A DNA stretch of 64,000 nucleotides, from positions 1 through 64,000 of the forward strand of contig JAAFIW010000011.1 in the NCBI GenBank assembly GCA_013297875.1, read 5' to 3'. The DNA comes from Comamonadaceae bacterium. GTDB lineage: Bacteria; Pseudomonadota; Gammaproteobacteria; Burkholderiales; Burkholderiaceae_C. The translations under genes were made by a program, and so were the position numbers. Under the pieces are notes generated by a model. It did no database searches. It was given only the letters and a program-made list of their open reading frames with translations, and had not been told where the DNA came from. Positions 62,736-64,000 of the stretch are shown in pieces. Every line of letters starts with the position of its first letter. Position 1 is the stretch's first letter.

Positions 62736-63326
62736 ATGTCCGATACCCACGCCCTAGAAGCCCTCATCCAGTCCCTGCGCCGCCTGCCCGGTGTGGGCAT
62801 CAAATCAGCCCAGCGCATGGCCTTTCATTTGCTGCAACACGACCGCGAGGGCGCGCAGCTGATGGCGCAGGCCTTGCAACAAGCGGTAGGCCAGGTGCGC
62901 CACTGCCAGCAGTGCCACACCTTCACCGAAAAAGACCTGTGCAGCACCTGTACCGACGAGCGGCGTGATGCCACCAAGCTGTGCGTGGTGGAAACGCCGG
63001 CGGACCAGTCGGCGCTCGAGCGCACCGCCGCTTTCAAGGGCCTGTATTTCGTGCTGATGGGCCGCCTGAGCCCGCTGGATGGCATTGGCCCCAAAGACAT
63101 CGGCTTGCAAAAACTGTTTGACCGCGCCACCGACGGCGTGGTGCAAGAGGTGATTCTGGCGACCAATTTCACTGCCGAAGGCGAAGCCACGGCACACGTG
63201 ATTGCGCAGGCGCTGAAGGCAAAGGGACTTCAAGTCACGCGGCTGGCGCGCGGTGTGCCGGCGGGCAGTGAGCTGGAGTATGTGGACTTGGGCACCATTG
63301 CCCATGCGTTGGTAGATCGGCGTTAG
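62736..63326 (+). CDS. recR: Recombination mediator RecR
   Basis: A 196-residue RecR that works with RecF/RecO in loading RecA on gapped DNA. The helix-hairpin-helix '[19 protein letters not shown]', the C4 zinc finger '[19 protein letters not shown]' and the TOPRIM segment '[20 protein letters not shown]' are intact. It follows the helicase by 22 bp and may share its transcript, giving a two-gene repair unit. Confidence 0.97.
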   Translation: MSDTHALEALIQSLRRLPGVGIKSAQRMAFHLLQHDREGAQLMAQALQQAVGQVRHCQQCHTFTEKDLCSTCTDERRDATKLCVVETPADQSALERTAAFKGLYFVLMGRLSPLDGIGPKDIGLQKLFDRATDGVVQEVILATNFTAEGEATAHVIAQALKAKGLQVTRLARGVPAGSELEYVDLGTIAHALVDRR

Positions 63327-63342
63327 GAAACGGAGTAAAGCA

Positions 63343-63756
63343 ATGACCGAAGTGAAATTTTCTGTGGCCTATGGCTGTGTTTTTGTCGCCGTGCTGCTGC
63401 CCCTGGTGTGCGCCGGTGTGGCCAAGTTTGCAGGTGGCACCAAGCCCCGCAAACAGGGCGGCTACGACAACGACGACCCGCGGGCCTGGCTGGCCCGGCA
63501 GACCGACTGGCGGGCACGCGCCAATGCGGCGCAGGCCAACAGCTTTGAGGCGCTGCCGTTCTTCATCGGTGCGGTGATCATTGCGCACCAGCTGGCTGCG
63601 CCGCAGGTCACGCTGGATGTGCTGAGCTTCCTGTTTATCACGCTGCGCGCGCTGTACATCACCATGTATGTGGCGGGGCTGGGCAATGTGCGCTCGCTGT
63701 TGTGGATTGGCGCATTTGGCATCAACGTGGCGATCTTTTTTATGGGTTATCGCTGA
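63343..63756 (+). CDS. MAPEG-family membrane protein
   Basis: A 137-residue protein with four membrane spans. 'RANAAQANSFEALPFFIGAV' is the MAPEG glutathione-binding signature region and 'LRALYITMYVAGLGNVRSLL' follows. Members are membrane glutathione transferases or related proteins. It begins 16 bp after recR. Confidence 0.9.
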   Translation: MTEVKFSVAYGCVFVAVLLPLVCAGVAKFAGGTKPRKQGGYDNDDPRAWLARQTDWRARANAAQANSFEALPFFIGAVIIAHQLAAPQVTLDVLSFLFITLRALYITMYVAGLGNVRSLLWIGAFGINVAIFFMGYR

Positions 63757-63909
63757 GGTCTGTTGCGCAGCCAGTGTGTGTGACGGGCGTGTTGCGTGTT
63801 GCGGAAAACAACTTACGTAATAACCCCGAAGGGATGCTACCGATGCGGATTTTGCGGGTGCGACCTAAGCTGTTTGTATTCAAAAAATACCAGCACAGGA
63901 AGGCCTGCC

Positions 63910-64000
63910 ATGTTCACCACCCTTGACCCCCTCAGCCGACGGCGCTTTGCGCTGGTGGCCGCTTGCACAGTTGCCGGGGTGGCCGGTCTGGCTGCGTCGG
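63910..64000 (+). CDS. Start of an exported protein, cut by the window edge
   Basis: The first 30 codons read 'MFTTLDPLSRRRFALVAACT' then a hydrophobic stretch: a twin-arginine (SRRRF) signal followed by a membrane-crossing helix. The product cannot be identified without the rest; ABC-type periplasmic binding proteins commonly start this way. AGGAAGG upstream serves as ribosome binding site. The gap from 63757 shows nothing else. Confidence 0.6.
   Translation, partial: MFTTLDPLSRRRFALVAACTVAGVAGLAAS

Overview
The window reads as a chromosomal segment of a betaproteobacterium of the order Burkholderiales, most likely family Comamonadaceae and probably Rhodoferax-like. The evidence is GC-rich coding sequence, the gene order iscR-iscS-iscU-iscA-hscB-hscA-fdx, a pyruvate dehydrogenase cluster with a lipoyl domain fused to LpdA, Bug-type periplasmic binding proteins, and a dispersed repeat (here called repeat A, core TAGCTGCTTGAGCAG...ATGGGCT) that I associate with that family. 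Genus is inference; no rRNA is present.

Layout. 0-4.9 kb: a repeat-bearing flank, an ada/2OG-oxygenase DNA alkylation repair pair, a YIP1-like membrane protein and a HEPN-like protein. 4.9-8.3 kb: aromatic aminotransferase divergent from uvrB. 8.4-14.3 kb: the isc iron-sulfur assembly operon with an IscR site upstream, an extra small DUF6506-type gene between iscU and iscA, and a strongly structured iscS-iscU gap. 14.4-25.2 kb: housekeeping genes (dnaQ, tRNA-Val(CAC), LysR/Bug pair, N-formylglutamate amidohydrolase, NAD(P)-binding protein, pyrD, rpiA, a glutaredoxin-like protein, oligopeptidase A, folD). 25.2-35.7 kb: a FixL/FixJ-type two-component system divergent from the pyruvate dehydrogenase cluster aceE-aceF-(HslV-like)-lpdA. 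35.7-41.1 kb: an accessory stretch with an AAA/ABC-type ATPase plus putative PD-(D/E)XK nuclease pair (best candidate for an undescribed defence system), a truncated XRE antitoxin, a RHH/PIN toxin-antitoxin pair, a remnant of a second lpdA, a secreted hydrolase and a Phd/PIN pair. 41.3-55.3 kb: saccharopine-dehydrogenase-like reductase, small secreted proteins, a LysR regulator, a TPR protein coupled to a catalytically dead rhomboid, an SDR, a papain-like protease next to an AT-rich truncated TolB paralogue, and two peptidases. 55.3-64 kb: a possible MITE, enoyl-CoA hydratase, MscS channel, thioesterase, a Phd-UPF0175/DUF3368 toxin-antitoxin pair, an Lhr-type helicase, recR, a MAPEG protein and the start of a Tat-exported protein.

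The most striking sequence-level theme is the repeats. Sixteen copies of repeat A were found by eye, and four of them lie in frame inside conserved genes (hscB, hscA, aceF, lpdA), where they encode protein segments. A second, GC-rich palindromic repeat (repeat B) is also in frame in the inter-domain linkers of aceF and lpdA. This resembles the way palindromic elements were recruited into protein genes in Rickettsia.

All calls rest on reading the sequence and recalling family motifs. No database search, structure prediction or codon statistics could be run.
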